Shown here: positions 48,270-58,676 of the stretch, piece after piece
Numbering within the stretch: the stretch's first letter is position 1
How the letters are laid out: each line of letters starts with the position of its first letter
Assembly (NCBI RefSeq): GCF_902505095.1
Contig: NZ_CABWIB010000001.1
Span: forward strand, 1,277,222 to 1,341,221
DNA from: Oceanivirga miroungae
Lineage (GTDB): Bacteria; Fusobacteriota; Fusobacteriia; Fusobacteriales; Leptotrichiaceae
DNA length: 64,000 nucleotides
Direction: 5' to 3'
Position numbers and translations under genes: made by a program
Notes under the pieces: model-generated
What the model was told of the DNA's origin: nothing
What the model saw: only the letters and a program-made list of their open reading frames with translations
The model's database searches: none

Positions 48270-50642
48270 CTATCTTATTTTTGCTAAATAATCCTTTTCT
48301 AGCTTTTTAACTATCTTATCCATAACAGCATTTATTTCTTTTTCTTCTAGTGTCTTATTATCATCTCTCATTAGAATATTTATTGCAAAACTTTTCTTAC
48401 CTGATTCTATTCCTTCACCTTCGTAAATATCAAATAGTTCAACTTTTTTAACTAATTTATCTATTCTTTCTACTTGTTTTACAACATCTCCAACTAATAC
48501 ACCTTTATTTACAACGACTGCTAGGTCTCTATTTACTGATTGATATTTGCTTATCTTGTTATATACAAATTTATTTTTCATATATTTTTTTGCTTTATCT
48601 AAATCAAATTCAAAATAAAGAATTGATTTCCCTTCAAGATTAAAGTTTTCTAGTAAATCAGGATGAACTTCACCTAAACTAGCTATAACATCTTTTCCCA
48701 TCAATACATCAATAGATCTACCAGGGTGGAAACTCATATTTTCACTTCTTAATATTCTATATGAATTTAGAGATAATTTTTCCGCTACTTCTTCCATAAT
48801 ACCTTTTATATCATAAAAATCATAAGATGTTTCTTTATTATGTATAGTTTTTTCTTTTGCTCCTGCTAATATTACTCCTAATTTTTTAGTTTCATTATTA
48901 TTACCATTTTCATTATTAAATACTTTACTTAGTTCAAAAAATCTAATATCTTTAAAACTTCTATTGAAATTATCTTTTGCATTTTTAAGTAAACTATACA
49001 TTAAAGTATCTCTCATAACTGCAAAATCTTCAGTTATTGGATTAGATATTTCAATTATATTTTTATATTCTCTTTTTATCATTTCATAAGCGTTTTTAGG
49101 AATGAAGCTGTAGTTTATAACCTCATTTAGACCAAGAGAATAACAAATGTTTTTAACAAAATAATCTAGCTTGGTTGTATCTACTATTTCTTCTTTTTTA
49201 ATATCTAATTTAGGTAATACATTTTCTATATTAGCAAAACCATATATTCTTATTATTTCTTCAAAATAGTCTTGTTCATCTAGTAAATCTTGTCTAAATG
49301 AAGGAGGTGTTAAAATTAAGCTCTCCCCTTTATCTTCAACTTCAATTTCTAAAGATTTTAGTATTTCTATTACTCTTTCCTTTTCTATTAACTTACCAAC
49401 AAATCTATTTAATCTTTCAAATGATAATTCTGATGAATTTAATTTGTCATTAACTAATGTAGTATCTTTTATACCTTTTAATACTTTTCCACCAGATATT
49501 TCTACAATTATATTAGCTAATCTATCAATTACTGTATTAAAATTATCTTCATCTACACGACGTTCAAATCTGTATGATGATTCGCTTATTATATTGTATT
49601 TTCTTGATGTTTTTCTAACACTCATTGAATCAAAGTGTGCTACTTCTAACATTATATTTTTTGTTTCATTTGTTACTGAGTAATCTTTAGATCCCATAAC
49701 ACCTGCTAGAGCTATTGCATTTCCATTTGATGATACAATAATATCATCAGTATCTAGTTCTAAACTCTTATCGTCTAATGTATTTATTTTTTGACCTTTT
49801 GTAGCATATTTTACAGAAATATTTTTGTCTATCTTATCTAAATCATATACATGATTAGGTTGTCCTAATTCCATTAAAATATAATTAGAAGCATCTACTA
49901 TATTATTAACACTTTTCATTCCAATAGCTTCTAATTTTTTAGATAACCACTCTGGGCTTTTTTTAACTTCTACACCTTCTATTATTCTTGTTATAAATCT
50001 ATGGCTTAATTCACTAGAATCTATTTTAATTTCTGTATCATTTTTCTTATCTATTTCACTTACATCTTTTTTAATTTCCTTTAGAGGAATATTATAATAA
50101 GCGCTTAATTCTCTTGCTATTCCTATATATGATAGGCAATCTGGTCTATTTGGTGTTATTTCTAACTCAAATACAACATCATCTTTATCTAATAGTTTAT
50201 TTAATGGTACTCCTAATTGAGTATCTTCTGGAAATATTATTATTCCATCTGATTCTTCACCAATTCCAAGTTCAGACATAGAACAAAGCATTCCATTTGA
50301 TTCATATCCTCTTATTTTCCCTTTTTTAATAACAAAATCTTCACCTAATGTTGCACCTATTTGTGCCATTGCAACTATATCACCTTTTTTATGGTTAGGC
50401 GCTCCACATATAACTTGAAGTGTTTCTTTTCCATTATCTACTTTTAACACTGTTAAGTGATCTGATTCTGGCATTTTTTCATATTCAACAATTTTTGCTG
50501 TTAAAACTTTATTTAAATGCTCATATTTTTTTTCGATTTTTTCAACTTCTTGACCTATCATAGTTAGTGCATTTTCTAGTTCAGATATACTTTTGTCTTT
50601 TATTTCTATATATTCATTTAACCAATTTAATGATATTAACAT
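48270..50642 (-). CDS. pheT: phenylalanine-tRNA ligase beta subunit
   Basis: Structural and editing subunit of the alpha2-beta2 PheRS. The 790-aa protein has the N-terminal tRNA-binding OB domain (VLTAKIVEYEKMPESDHLTV), the B3/B4 editing domain, the B5 domain and the C-terminal ferredoxin-like anticodon-binding domain (YQSVNRDLAVVVNK). Length is normal. It is nine bases after pheS. Confidence 0.97.
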   Translation of the reverse strand: MLISLNWLNEYIEIKDKSISELENALTMIGQEVEKIEKKYEHLNKVLTAKIVEYEKMPESDHLTVLKVDNGKETLQVICGAPNHKKGDIVAMAQIGATLGEDFVIKKGKIRGYESNGMLCSMSELGIGEESDGIIIFPEDTQLGVPLNKLLDKDDVVFELEITPNRPDCLSYIGIARELSAYYNIPLKEIKKDVSEIDKKNDTEIKIDSSELSHRFITRIIEGVEVKKSPEWLSKKLEAIGMKSVNNIVDASNYILMELGQPNHVYDLDKIDKNISVKYATKGQKINTLDDKSLELDTDDIIVSSNGNAIALAGVMGSKDYSVTNETKNIMLEVAHFDSMSVRKTSRKYNIISESSYRFERRVDEDNFNTVIDRLANIIVEISGGKVLKGIKDTTLVNDKLNSSELSFERLNRFVGKLIEKERVIEILKSLEIEVEDKGESLILTPPSFRQDLLDEQDYFEEIIRIYGFANIENVLPKLDIKKEEIVDTTKLDYFVKNICYSLGLNEVINYSFIPKNAYEMIKREYKNIIEISNPITEDFAVMRDTLMYSLLKNAKDNFNRSFKDIRFFELSKVFNNENGNNNETKKLGVILAGAKEKTIHNKETSYDFYDIKGIMEEVAEKLSLNSYRILRSENMSFHPGRSIDVLMGKDVIASLGEVHPDLLENFNLEGKSILYFEFDLDKAKKYMKNKFVYNKISKYQSVNRDLAVVVNKGVLVGDVVKQVERIDKLVKKVELFDIYEGEGIESGKKSFAINILMRDDNKTLEEKEINAVMDKIVKKLEKDYLAKIR

Positions 50643-50651
50643 TTTTTCCTC

Positions 50652-51668
50652 CTAAAATTGCTCTAAAAATCTGATGTCATTTTCATAAAATGCTCTTAAA
50701 TCATCAATACCATATTTTAACATAGTAACTCTTTCAACACCGATACCAAAAGCAAATCCATGATATTTTTTAGGATCTATTCCTACATTTTCTAAAACCT
50801 TAGGATTTACCATTCCACTTCCTAAAATTTCAAGCCATCCTGTGTATTTACATAGTCTACAACCAGATCCATTACATACTCCACATTCAACATCCATTTC
50901 AGCGCTAGGCTCTGTAAATGGGAAAAAGTGTGGTCTAAATCTAACTTTTCTATCTTGTCCAAATATTCTTTTAACTATTAACTCTAATACAGCCTTAAAG
51001 TTTGAAAATGATACATCTTCTCCTACCATAAGACCTTCTATTTGGTGAAACATTGGTGTGTGAGATACATCATAATCTGGTCTATAAACCTTACCTAATG
51101 ATATCATTCTAAATGGTGGTTTATTATCATTCATATATCTTATTTGCATAGGCGATGTTTGGGTTCTTAATAAGATATTATCTGAGATATAGAAAGTATC
51201 AGTTTTTTCTCTTGATGGGTGAGTTAGTGGTATATTTAATGCATCAAAATTATACTCAACTAATTCAACCTCAGGCCCATCTACTATATCAAATCCCATT
51301 TCCATAACTATTTCTTTAACTTCCATTAAAGTCTTAGTTATTGGATGTATAGTCCCTAGTCTATTTATACGACCTTTTAAACTTACATCTATTGTTTCTT
51401 CTTGTATTCTTTTTTCTTTTAAGTAGTTTTTTATTTCTTTTGTTTTTGTATCAATTATTTCTTGTATCTTAGCTTTTTCTTCATTTATTACAAGACCTAC
51501 TTCTTTTCTTTTTTCAGCTTCTAATTTACCCATTTCTTTCATTAGTAAATTAATTTCACTTTTTTTACCAAGTGCTAAGATTCTTATTTCATTTAACTCT
51601 TCAAGATTTTTAACTTCATTTAATTTTTCATGAATTTTTTCTGTTAAAATTCTTAATTTTTCTATCAT
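50652..51668 (-). CDS. pheS: phenylalanine-tRNA ligase alpha subunit
   Basis: Catalytic class II subunit. The 338-aa protein has an N-terminal coiled coil, then motif 2 (FRMISLGKVYRPDYD), THTPMFHQIEG-like SHTPMFHQIEG and motif 3 GFAFGIGVERVTML. It is followed by pheT. Confidence 0.97.
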   Translation of the reverse strand: MIEKLRILTEKIHEKLNEVKNLEELNEIRILALGKKSEINLLMKEMGKLEAEKRKEVGLVINEEKAKIQEIIDTKTKEIKNYLKEKRIQEETIDVSLKGRINRLGTIHPITKTLMEVKEIVMEMGFDIVDGPEVELVEYNFDALNIPLTHPSREKTDTFYISDNILLRTQTSPMQIRYMNDNKPPFRMISLGKVYRPDYDVSHTPMFHQIEGLMVGEDVSFSNFKAVLELIVKRIFGQDRKVRFRPHFFPFTEPSAEMDVECGVCNGSGCRLCKYTGWLEILGSGMVNPKVLENVGIDPKKYHGFAFGIGVERVTMLKYGIDDLRAFYENDIRFLEQF

Positions 51669-51677
51669 TTTTGCTCC

Positions 51678-52427
51678 TTATCCAATAAATATTGGTTTTT
51701 CTGATGTTTCAATTACTTTTATTCCAGTTTGACCTGTAAGCCTTTCTAAAAATATTGGGTAGTTAAGTCCTCCCATTAAAACTATATCATAGTTAGTTAA
51801 ATATTTTTCAATAATATTAGCTATATTATTTCCCTTCTCATCTATAATATTACAAATATTTCCAAATCTTTCTGTTAATCTATTTCTATCTTCTACATTT
51901 ACACGTAGTACATCTATATTATGCTCACCAAATAAATTAAAGTATGAGAAAACTGATTTATTTACCATATATCCACCATCATTTAACATAAGTACTTTTT
52001 CAAATGAATATTCAGTTGTTTTTTCATTTAATAATACAAATGGCTTATAGAAGGTTCTTATAATTTTAGTTACTAATGGAGTTAATTCTCCTTCATCTTT
52101 AACTACTACCAATAAATCATAAGCTTTCATTTCTTCACTTATTACTTCGTATTTATCACCACTTAATTCATATACCATATCAAAGGAATTATCTAATTTT
52201 GTTTTTAATGTTTTATATATTTCTCCTTCAATTTCTCTATATTCGTTTATAGGGATAGCAAAGCTTGAAATATCTCCTTGAAATAGCTCATACTTTTTTA
52301 TGTCTTTAACATATAAAGCTACAGTTTCAACGTCTTTAAAATATTCTTTTATAGCCTTTGCAAAAGAACTTGCAGATAAAATTTCATTCTCATTGCTTAT
52401 ACAAAATAGGATTCTTTTTCTACTCAT
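51678..52427 (-). CDS. universal-stress-protein-like protein
   Basis: The 249-aa protein looks like two Rossmann-like UspA halves: [18 protein letters not shown]...[11 protein letters not shown] and [19 protein letters not shown]...IDVLRVN. It ends with [20 protein letters not shown], as in UspA. It overlaps gyrA by eight bases and precedes pheS. The function is unknown; the USP assignment is tentative. Confidence 0.55.
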   Translation of the reverse strand: MSRKRILFCISNENEILSASSFAKAIKEYFKDVETVALYVKDIKKYELFQGDISSFAIPINEYREIEGEIYKTLKTKLDNSFDMVYELSGDKYEVISEEMKAYDLLVVVKDEGELTPLVTKIIRTFYKPFVLLNEKTTEYSFEKVLMLNDGGYMVNKSVFSYFNLFGEHNIDVLRVNVEDRNRLTERFGNICNIIDEKGNNIANIIEKYLTNYDIVLMGGLNYPIFLERLTGQTGIKVIETSEKPIFIG

Positions 52428-54924
52428 TTTCTTTTTCTTCCTCTTCTTCTACTTCCATAGATAATGCAACTGAAGATACATAATCACCTAATCTTGGTTT
52501 TATTACAATTACTCCAGATGTATATCTACTTATAGTAGAAATTTGTTTTATTCTTGTTTTTATTAGTGTTCCATCTTTTGTTATAATTAAAACTTCTCTT
52601 TCTTCGTCACTATTATCTATTAGTAATGATTCTACAACATCTCCTGTTTTAGCTGATATTTTAAAGTTTTTAACTCCCGTTCCACCTCTTTTTTGAGTTG
52701 AATATTCACTTAATTTAGTTCTCTTACCAAACCCAAATGTAGAAACTGTTAATACTTCTAAATTCTTTTCATTTTTAGTTGAATCAATTATACAAGCAGA
52801 TGATACTTTATCACCTTGTCTTAGTTTTATAGCTTTTACTCCTCCAGCTGTTCTTCCCATACTTCTAACATCAGTTTCTTTAAATCTTATTGCCATTCCT
52901 TTTATAGTTGCAACAAAGACTTCATCATCTTTTCCACTAGATAATGCAACAAATACTAATTCATCGTCATCTTTTAGACTAATTGCTATTTTTCCATTTT
53001 TATTTATATTCTCAAACATATCTAGTTTTGTTTTTTTAGCAATTCCTAATCTTGTTAAGAAGAATATTTCATCACTCTTATTAGCGTTTGCAACACTTAA
53101 TATAGCTGAAACATTTTCATCAGCATCAAGGTCTATTATATTTCCAATTAATTTTCCACGAGCTTTACTACTTGCTTCAGGTATTTCATATACTTTTATG
53201 TTGTATACCTTTCCTTTATCAGAGAATACTAAAAGTCTATCTAATGTTTTAACTGTATAAATATTTTTAACTTCATCATCTTCTATAGTATTAGTTGAAT
53301 TAACTCCTACACCACCTCTTTTTTGAAGCTTATATGTATCTGCTGAAACTCTTTTAACATAGCCTTTATTTGTTATTGTAACAACAACTTCTTCTTCTTT
53401 TATCAAGTCTTCTATGTCTATATCATTTCTTTTATCTTCAATACTAGTTCTTCTATTATCTGAGTATGTAGTTTTTAATTTTATTACTTCTTCTCTTATA
53501 ATATCGTATTTTTTTTGGTCAGAATCTAATATTGATTGTAAATCTGTTATTAGTGCTAGTAATTCGTTGTATTCTTGTTCTATTTTTTCACGTTCAAGAC
53601 CAGTTAATCTTTGCATTCTCATATCTAGTATTGCTTTAGCTTGAAGTTCGCTAAATCCAAATTCACTCATTAATCTTTCTTTAGCTTCACCAGGATCTTT
53701 CGATGATCTTAAAAGTGCTATTATTTCATCAATACTATCTAGTGCTATTCTAAACCCTTCTAATATATGAGCTCTTCTTTTTGCTTTTTCTAAATCAAAT
53801 TCTGTTCTTCTAGTGATTACTTCATATCTGTGTTCTAAGTATTTATTTAATATTTGTTTTAAATTTAATATACGTGGAACATTTTTAACTAAGGCTAGCA
53901 TAATAATACCAAAAGTTGTTTGTAAATCTGTATATTTATATAGCATATTTAATATCAATTCTGGTTCTTCACCTTTTTTAACACCCACAACTATTCTTAT
54001 ACCATCTCTATCTGATTCGTCTCTTAGTTCACTTATACCTGTAATTTTTTTCTGTCTAACTAAATCTGCAATTTTTTCTATTAACTTTGCTTTATTTACT
54101 TGATAAGGAATTTCAGTGATTATTATTTGATTTTTACCGGATTTAGTTTGTTTAATATCAACTTTACCAACTAATTGTATTTTACCACGCCCGGTTTTAT
54201 ATGCATCAATTATTCCTTGACGACCATTTATAATACCACCAGTTGGAAAATCTGGTGCTTTTATATGTTCCATTAGTCCGTCAATTGTAATATTTCTATC
54301 ATCTATTAAAGCTACTATTCCATCACAAAGTTCTGCTAAATTGTGAGGAGGTATATTTGTAGCCATACCAACAGCTATTCCTGTTGCCCCATTTAATAAT
54401 AGATTAGGTAATTTTGCTGGTAATACTACCGGTTCGTCTAAAGTTTCATCAAAGTTTTTTCTAAAATCTATTGTATTTTTATTTATATCTTCTAACAATT
54501 CATTAGTAACTTTTGACATTCTAGCTTCTGTATAACGCATAGCTGCTGCACTATCACCATCGATTGACCCAAAGTTACCGTGACCATCAATTAACATATA
54601 TCTTGTATTAAATTCTTGAGCCATTCTAACCATTGAGTTATATACAGCGCTATCTCCATGTGGGTGATATTTACCTAAAACTTCCCCTACGATTCTCGCT
54701 GATTTTTTAAATGCTTTATCATAAGTCATACCTAACTCATTCATAGCAAATAGTATTCTTCTGTGAACTGGTTTTAATCCATCTCTAACATCTGGTAAGG
54801 CACGGCTTACAATTACACTCATAGAATAGTCTAAATATGAGGCTTTTATTTCGTCTTCTATGAAAATAGGTAGTATTTTATCTTCTACTATATCTTCATT
54901 ATTCTTATTTTCTATATCTGACAT
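52420..54924 (-). CDS. gyrA: DNA gyrase subunit A
   Basis: DNA-cutting subunit of gyrase. The 834-aa protein has the quinolone-resistance region [17 protein letters not shown], with Ser (wild-type) at the key site. The catalytic tyrosine is in [10 protein letters not shown] and the GyrA-box-like [11 protein letters not shown] is in the C-terminal beta-pinwheel. It lies 11 bases after gyrB. Confidence 0.97.
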   Translation of the reverse strand: MSDIENKNNEDIVEDKILPIFIEDEIKASYLDYSMSVIVSRALPDVRDGLKPVHRRILFAMNELGMTYDKAFKKSARIVGEVLGKYHPHGDSAVYNSMVRMAQEFNTRYMLIDGHGNFGSIDGDSAAAMRYTEARMSKVTNELLEDINKNTIDFRKNFDETLDEPVVLPAKLPNLLLNGATGIAVGMATNIPPHNLAELCDGIVALIDDRNITIDGLMEHIKAPDFPTGGIINGRQGIIDAYKTGRGKIQLVGKVDIKQTKSGKNQIIITEIPYQVNKAKLIEKIADLVRQKKITGISELRDESDRDGIRIVVGVKKGEEPELILNMLYKYTDLQTTFGIIMLALVKNVPRILNLKQILNKYLEHRYEVITRRTEFDLEKAKRRAHILEGFRIALDSIDEIIALLRSSKDPGEAKERLMSEFGFSELQAKAILDMRMQRLTGLEREKIEQEYNELLALITDLQSILDSDQKKYDIIREEVIKLKTTYSDNRRTSIEDKRNDIDIEDLIKEEEVVVTITNKGYVKRVSADTYKLQKRGGVGVNSTNTIEDDEVKNIYTVKTLDRLLVFSDKGKVYNIKVYEIPEASSKARGKLIGNIIDLDADENVSAILSVANANKSDEIFFLTRLGIAKKTKLDMFENINKNGKIAISLKDDDELVFVALSSGKDDEVFVATIKGMAIRFKETDVRSMGRTAGGVKAIKLRQGDKVSSACIIDSTKNEKNLEVLTVSTFGFGKRTKLSEYSTQKRGGTGVKNFKISAKTGDVVESLLIDNSDEEREVLIITKDGTLIKTRIKQISTISRYTSGVIVIKPRLGDYVSSVALSMEVEEEEEKENE

Positions 54925-54935
54925 ATTATCTCCTA

Positions 54936-56873
54936 TTAAATATCTAAGTTTCTTACATAGTTTGCATGTTCTTCTATAAATTGTCTTCTTGGTTCTACCT
55001 TATCTCCCATTAAAATATTGAACATTTTATCCGCATAACTTGCATTTTCTAAACTTACTTTTAGTAAAGTTCTTGTATTAGGATCCATTGTTGTTTCCCA
55101 TAATTGCTCTGGATTCATTTCTCCTAACCCTTTGTATCTTTGTATACCATATCTTGAATTATTTTCGTCTAATTTTTTAGTTATTTCTTTTAATTCATCA
55201 TCTGAATATGCATATTTTGTACTATTTCCTGCTTGTACTTTATATAAAGGTGGCTGCGCTATATATACATTTCCATTTTCTATTAATTCTCTTAAATATC
55301 TAAAGAAGAATGTTAATAATAATGTTCTAATATGAGCACCATCAACATCGGCATCCGTCATTATTATTATCTTACCGTATTTAAGTTTTTCTATATCAAA
55401 GTTTTCACCTATATTAGTTCCAAATGCTGTTACCATTGATTTTATTTCGTTATTTTCTAAAATTTTGTGTAATACTGATTTTTCAACATTTAAAATTTTA
55501 CCTCTTAAAGGTAAAATAGCTTGGAATTTTCTATCTCTTCCCTGCTTAGCTGAACCACCTGCTGAGTCTCCTTCGACTATGTATATTTCACATTCGTCTG
55601 CAATTTTACTAGAGCAATCTGCAAGTTTACCTGGAAGCGATCCTATTTCTAAACCTGTATTTCTTAGAATTGCAGATCTTGCTTTTTTAGCTGCTTCTCT
55701 TGCTTTTCTACTAAGAATCATTTTTTCTATAATAGCAGCTGCTTCTTTTGGATAATCTTCTAAGTAAAGTTTTAATTTAGATGAAACTATACTATACACA
55801 GCCCCTGTTGCTTCTCCACTTCCTAGTTTTGATTTTGTTTGCGATTCAAACTGTGGTTCTGGGAATTTTATATTTATTACAGAAACTAATCCTTCTCTAA
55901 CATCGCTTCCTTGTAGGTTTTCATCTTTTTTATCTTTTATTAAATTCATTTGTTTTGCAACATCATTTACAGTTCTAGTTAAAGCGCTTCTAAATCCTTG
56001 AACATGTGTCCCACCATCATATGTATTTATATTATTAACAAAAGAATATTCAACAGTTGACTGAGATTGTCCATAAGTTAAGGCAACTTCAACTTCTATA
56101 TATCTTCTCTCATCTAGCATATATTTATCTTTTATGTATATAACCGGTGTTATCATTTTTTCTTTTTCCATTATTTCTTCAACAAAATCTTTTATTCCAC
56201 CATCAAACTTAAATTCAGATACCTCTACATCTTCTTCATCAATGTCACGTTCATCTATTAAAACTATTTTAAGCCCTGTATTTAAATAAGCTAATTCTTT
56301 TAATCTATCTTCTATAATCGCGTGTTCAAAGAAAATTTTCCCGAAAATTTGTTCGTCTGGTCTAAATTTTATTGTAGTCCCATGTTCATTAGGGTCTGCA
56401 ACTCCAATTATTTCACAATCAGTCACTGGTTTCCCTCTTGAAAATTCTTGCCTTGCAATTTTACCATCTCTTTTTACCGTAGCAATTAACTGAGAAGATA
56501 ACGCATTAACAACCGAAATTCCAACTCCATGAAGTCCACCTGAAAATTGATAATTATTATCATTGAATTTTCCTCCAGCATGCAGTACTGTCATTATTAC
56601 TTCTAAAGTAGGTCTTCCTGTTTTGTGCATATCAATAGGTATTCCACGACCATTATCTGTAACTTCTATATAGTTACCAGGAAGCATTTTTATTGTAATT
56701 GTATCACAATATCCAGCTAGAGCTTCATCTATACTGTTATCAACAGTTTCCCATAATAAATGGTGAAGTCCTCTTGATGTCGTTGTTCCTATATACATTC
56801 CAGGTCTTTTTCTAACGGCTTCTAATCCCTCTAAGACCATAATGTCTTCTGAACCATATTTTCTCTCTTCCAT
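54936..56873 (-). CDS. gyrB: DNA gyrase subunit B
   Basis: ATPase subunit of gyrase. The 645-aa protein has the GHKL site ([38 protein letters not shown]), the TOPRIM domain ([24 protein letters not shown]) and the C-terminal PLYK...YKGLGEM segments. It is the short Gram-positive-length form without the E. coli insert. It is first of the gyrB-gyrA-USP-pheS-pheT-HAD-XRE series. Confidence 0.97.
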   Translation of the reverse strand: MEERKYGSEDIMVLEGLEAVRKRPGMYIGTTTSRGLHHLLWETVDNSIDEALAGYCDTITIKMLPGNYIEVTDNGRGIPIDMHKTGRPTLEVIMTVLHAGGKFNDNNYQFSGGLHGVGISVVNALSSQLIATVKRDGKIARQEFSRGKPVTDCEIIGVADPNEHGTTIKFRPDEQIFGKIFFEHAIIEDRLKELAYLNTGLKIVLIDERDIDEEDVEVSEFKFDGGIKDFVEEIMEKEKMITPVIYIKDKYMLDERRYIEVEVALTYGQSQSTVEYSFVNNINTYDGGTHVQGFRSALTRTVNDVAKQMNLIKDKKDENLQGSDVREGLVSVINIKFPEPQFESQTKSKLGSGEATGAVYSIVSSKLKLYLEDYPKEAAAIIEKMILSRKAREAAKKARSAILRNTGLEIGSLPGKLADCSSKIADECEIYIVEGDSAGGSAKQGRDRKFQAILPLRGKILNVEKSVLHKILENNEIKSMVTAFGTNIGENFDIEKLKYGKIIIMTDADVDGAHIRTLLLTFFFRYLRELIENGNVYIAQPPLYKVQAGNSTKYAYSDDELKEITKKLDENNSRYGIQRYKGLGEMNPEQLWETTMDPNTRTLLKVSLENASYADKMFNILMGDKVEPRRQFIEEHANYVRNLDI

Positions 56874-56902
56874 ATCTAATCTCCTATTTTTTATTCTATG
56901 TT

Positions 56903-56908
56903 ATTATA
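56903..56908 (-). promoter_or_regulatory. extended -10 of the gyrB promoter
   Basis: On the minus strand TGGTATAAT (an extended -10) lies about 30 bases before gyrB. No good -35 is present, as expected for an extended -10. Confidence 0.55.
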
Positions 56909-56991
56909 CCATTTTATTAACTTTTTAGCTAGTTTTTTATAGCTTTGAGAGGGGGTGAAATAAAAAAAAATAAAAATTTTATAAAATTTTG

Positions 56992-57020
56992 TTGACATAC
57001 CGCTTTTTTTTTGATAATAT
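56992..57020 (+). promoter_or_regulatory. promoter of the tRNA-ybaB cluster
   Basis: TTGACA (56992-56997) and TAATAT (57015-57020) are 17 bases apart, about 36 bases before tRNA-Glu. It is divergent from gyrB. Confidence 0.85.
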
Positions 57021-57056
57021 ATATCTTGTCCTTAAGGGATAGCAAAAAATTGGTAT

Positions 57057-57131
57057 GGGCTCTTCGTCTAGTGGTTAGGACATCGGGTTTTCATCCCGGA
57101 AACAGGAGTTCAATTCTCCTAGAGCCTACCA
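57057..57131 (+). tRNA. tRNA-Glu (anticodon TTC)
   Basis: The anticodon loop TTTTCAT gives TTC. The acceptor GGGCTCT pairs with AGAGCCT and CCA is encoded. Confidence 0.95.
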
Positions 57132-57144
57132 AAAATATATAAAT

Positions 57145-57220
57145 GGTCGCATAGCTCAGTTGGGAGAGCACCTGCCTTACAAGCAGGGGGTCACTGGTTC
57201 GAGCCCAGTTGTGACCACCA
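57145..57220 (+). tRNA. tRNA-Val (anticodon TAC)
   Basis: The anticodon stem-loop is CCTGC-CTTACAA-GCAGG, the acceptor GGTCGCA pairs with TGTGACC, and CCA is encoded. Confidence 0.95.
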
Positions 57221-57225
57221 TTTAT

Positions 57226-57302
57226 GGAGGTGTAGCTCAGATGGTTAGAGTGCTTGCCTGTCACGCAAGATGTCGCGAGTTCGAGTCTCGTCACTTCCGC
57301 CA
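57226..57302 (+). tRNA. tRNA-Asp (anticodon GTC)
   Basis: The anticodon stem-loop is CTTGC-CTGTCAC-GCAAG, the acceptor GGAGGTG pairs with CACTTCC, and CCA is encoded. Confidence 0.95.
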
Positions 57303-57320
57303 TTATTTTTTATATAATAT

Positions 57321-57396
<76 letters not shown>

Positions 57397-57398
57397 CT

Positions 57399-57483
<85 letters not shown>

Positions 57484-57505
57484 TTTTTATGCAAGGAGAA
57501 CAAAT

Positions 57506-57853
57506 ATGGTTAGAAAGCTAAAAGGTACTAAGGCTCCAAATAGCCAAAATGATATAATCCAAAAAGCTAAGATTATGCAAGAAGCTATGTTAGCCGCTCA
57601 AGAAGGTTTAAAAGATAAATTTGTTGAAACTAGTCTTGCTGGTGAACAAATAAAAGTTAAAGCTAATGGACAAAAAGAAATAGTTGAATTAAAAATTGGA
57701 AAAGACATAATAGAAGAAGCAAAAGATGATACCAAAGAATTAGAAAGTTTAATTTTAACTGCAATAAACGATGTTTTAAGAAAAGCAGAAGAATTAACTG
57801 AATCTGAAATGGAAAAAATAACAGGCGGTGTTTCAATACCCGGACTATTTTAA
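57506..57853 (+). CDS. ybaB: YbaB/EbfC-family nucleoid-associated protein
   Basis: Small DNA-binding protein of the nucleoid. The 115-aa sequence has the helical start NDIIQKAKIMQEAMLAAQEG, the beta-sheet VETSLAGEQIKVKANGQKEI and the C-terminal helix EEAKDDTKELESLILTAIND, all family-typical. The C-terminus SGGGVSIPGLF-like (TGGVSIPGLF) is also usual. AAGGAG precedes the ATG. It lies 22 bases after tRNA-Tyr and 24 before tRNA-Gln, so mRNA and tRNAs share a transcript. It is not next to dnaX/recR, its common neighbours. Confidence 0.9.
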   Translation: MVRKLKGTKAPNSQNDIIQKAKIMQEAMLAAQEGLKDKFVETSLAGEQIKVKANGQKEIVELKIGKDIIEEAKDDTKELESLILTAINDVLRKAEELTESEMEKITGGVSIPGLF

Positions 57854-57877
57854 TAAATGACACGAAAGTGTCTTTGA

Positions 57878-57952
57878 TGGGCTGTAGCCAAGCGGTAAGG
57901 CATCGGACTTTGACTCCGACATGCGTTGGTTCGAATCCAGCCAGCCCAACCA
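57878..57952 (+). tRNA. tRNA-Gln (anticodon TTG)
   Basis: The anticodon stem-loop is TCGGA-CTTTGAC-TCCGA, the acceptor TGGGCTG pairs with CAGCCCA, and CCA is encoded. It is the last element of the tRNA-ybaB cluster. Confidence 0.95.
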
Positions 57953-57954
57953 TT

Positions 57955-57977
57955 GAACCAAAAGGTTCTTTTTTTTT
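57955..57977 (+). terminator. terminator of the tRNA-ybaB cluster
   Basis: GAACC-AAAA-GGTTC followed by nine T residues, directly after the tRNA-Gln CCA. Confidence 0.9.
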
Positions 57978-58030
57978 GTCTTATTTTTAAAAAAGTGCTA
58001 GAATAAAGTATATACAAGGAGGAATAAATT

Positions 58031-58456
58031 ATGGAAAAAGCATTAAACAATTTTTTAGCAGATTTAGCAGTACTTAGTTTAAAAGTTAAAAATTATCACT
58101 GGAATGTAAAAGGAAAGGGGTTTTTCTCTATTCACAAAGAACTAGATAATATTTATGAAAATTTAGATGAACAAGTTGACGTAATAGCAGAAAGATTATT
58201 AGCATTAGATAAAAGACCTTTATCTACATTTAAATCATTCTTAGAAAACACTAAAATTAAAGAAGGTAAAAACGAAGAAGTAAGTATAGATGTCGTTTTT
58301 TCTGATTTAATATCTGATTTTACTTATATGGTATCTGAAGCTAAAGATATTAAAGTAAAAGCAGACGAAGAAAATGATTTTGGAACTTCTGCTCTTTTAG
58401 ATGAGTTTATATTACAAAGTGAAAAACTATTGTGGATGTTAAAAGCAGCTAGATAA
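58031..58456 (+). CDS. dps: Dps-family ferritin-like DNA-protection protein
   Basis: Dodecameric iron-storing protein that detoxifies peroxide and iron. The 141-aa sequence has the intersubunit ferroxidase ligands in KNYHWNVKGKGFFSIHKELD and NLDEQVDVIAERLL (His, His, Asp, Glu). The N-terminus is short and lacks a Lys-rich DNA-binding tail. AAGGAGG lies ahead of the ATG. It is monocistronic, placed between the tRNA terminator and the toxin-antitoxin promoter. Confidence 0.93.
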   Translation: MEKALNNFLADLAVLSLKVKNYHWNVKGKGFFSIHKELDNIYENLDEQVDVIAERLLALDKRPLSTFKSFLENTKIKEGKNEEVSIDVVFSDLISDFTYMVSEAKDIKVKADEENDFGTSALLDEFILQSEKLLWMLKAAR

Positions 58457-58464
58457 AACTATAT

Positions 58465-58493
58465 TTGACACTATTATAATTTAGTGTTACAAT
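58465..58493 (+). promoter_or_regulatory. promoter of the type III toxin-antitoxin locus
   Basis: TTGACA (58465-58470) and TACAAT (58488-58493) are 17 bases apart. The predicted start of transcription falls at about 58500, the first base of the antitoxin repeats. Confidence 0.85.
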
Positions 58494-58499
58494 AAATTA

Positions 58500-58632
58500 A
58501 TTAAAGAAGGTGTCCCGCTACCTATATCCCAAAGGTGGACCATTAAAGAAGGTGTCCCGCTACCTATATCCCAAAGGTGGACCATTAAAGAAGGTGTCCC
58601 GCTACCTATATCCTAAAGGTGGACCATTAAAG
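58500..58632 (+). ncRNA. toxI: ToxI-like RNA antitoxin, three 42-nt tandem repeats
   Basis: Three head-to-tail 42-base units (58500, 58542, 58584) are followed by a partial copy (ATTAAAG). They are identical except for one C-to-T change in the third. Each holds AAGGTGTCCCGCTACCT, in which GGT and ACC flank a short loop, like the AGGTG...GCTACCT core of the Pectobacterium ToxI repeat. AGGTGGAC further on can pair back with GTCC and ACCT, allowing a pseudoknot. By family, ToxN cuts the precursor into single units that inhibit it. Confidence 0.85.
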
Positions 58633-58640
58633 TTTATTTA

Positions 58641-58660
58641 GGGGCAATGCCCCTTTTATT
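58641..58660 (+). terminator. attenuating terminator between antitoxin RNA and toxin gene
   Basis: GGGGC-AAT-GCCCC followed by TTTTATTTAT. In type III systems such a leaky terminator keeps antitoxin RNA in excess over toxin mRNA. Confidence 0.75.
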
Positions 58661-58676
58661 TATATAGGAGTGTTTT

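Noticed and set aside
57091..57303. Minus-strand open frame over the tRNA cluster
   Set aside because: It is antisense to tRNA-Glu, Val and Asp; no RBS and no homology-like features.
58500..58632. Tandem repeats considered as preQ1 or other riboswitch tandem
   Set aside because: Sequence does not fit a preQ1 aptamer, and the order promoter-repeats-terminator-ToxN-like gene fits a type III antitoxin RNA better.
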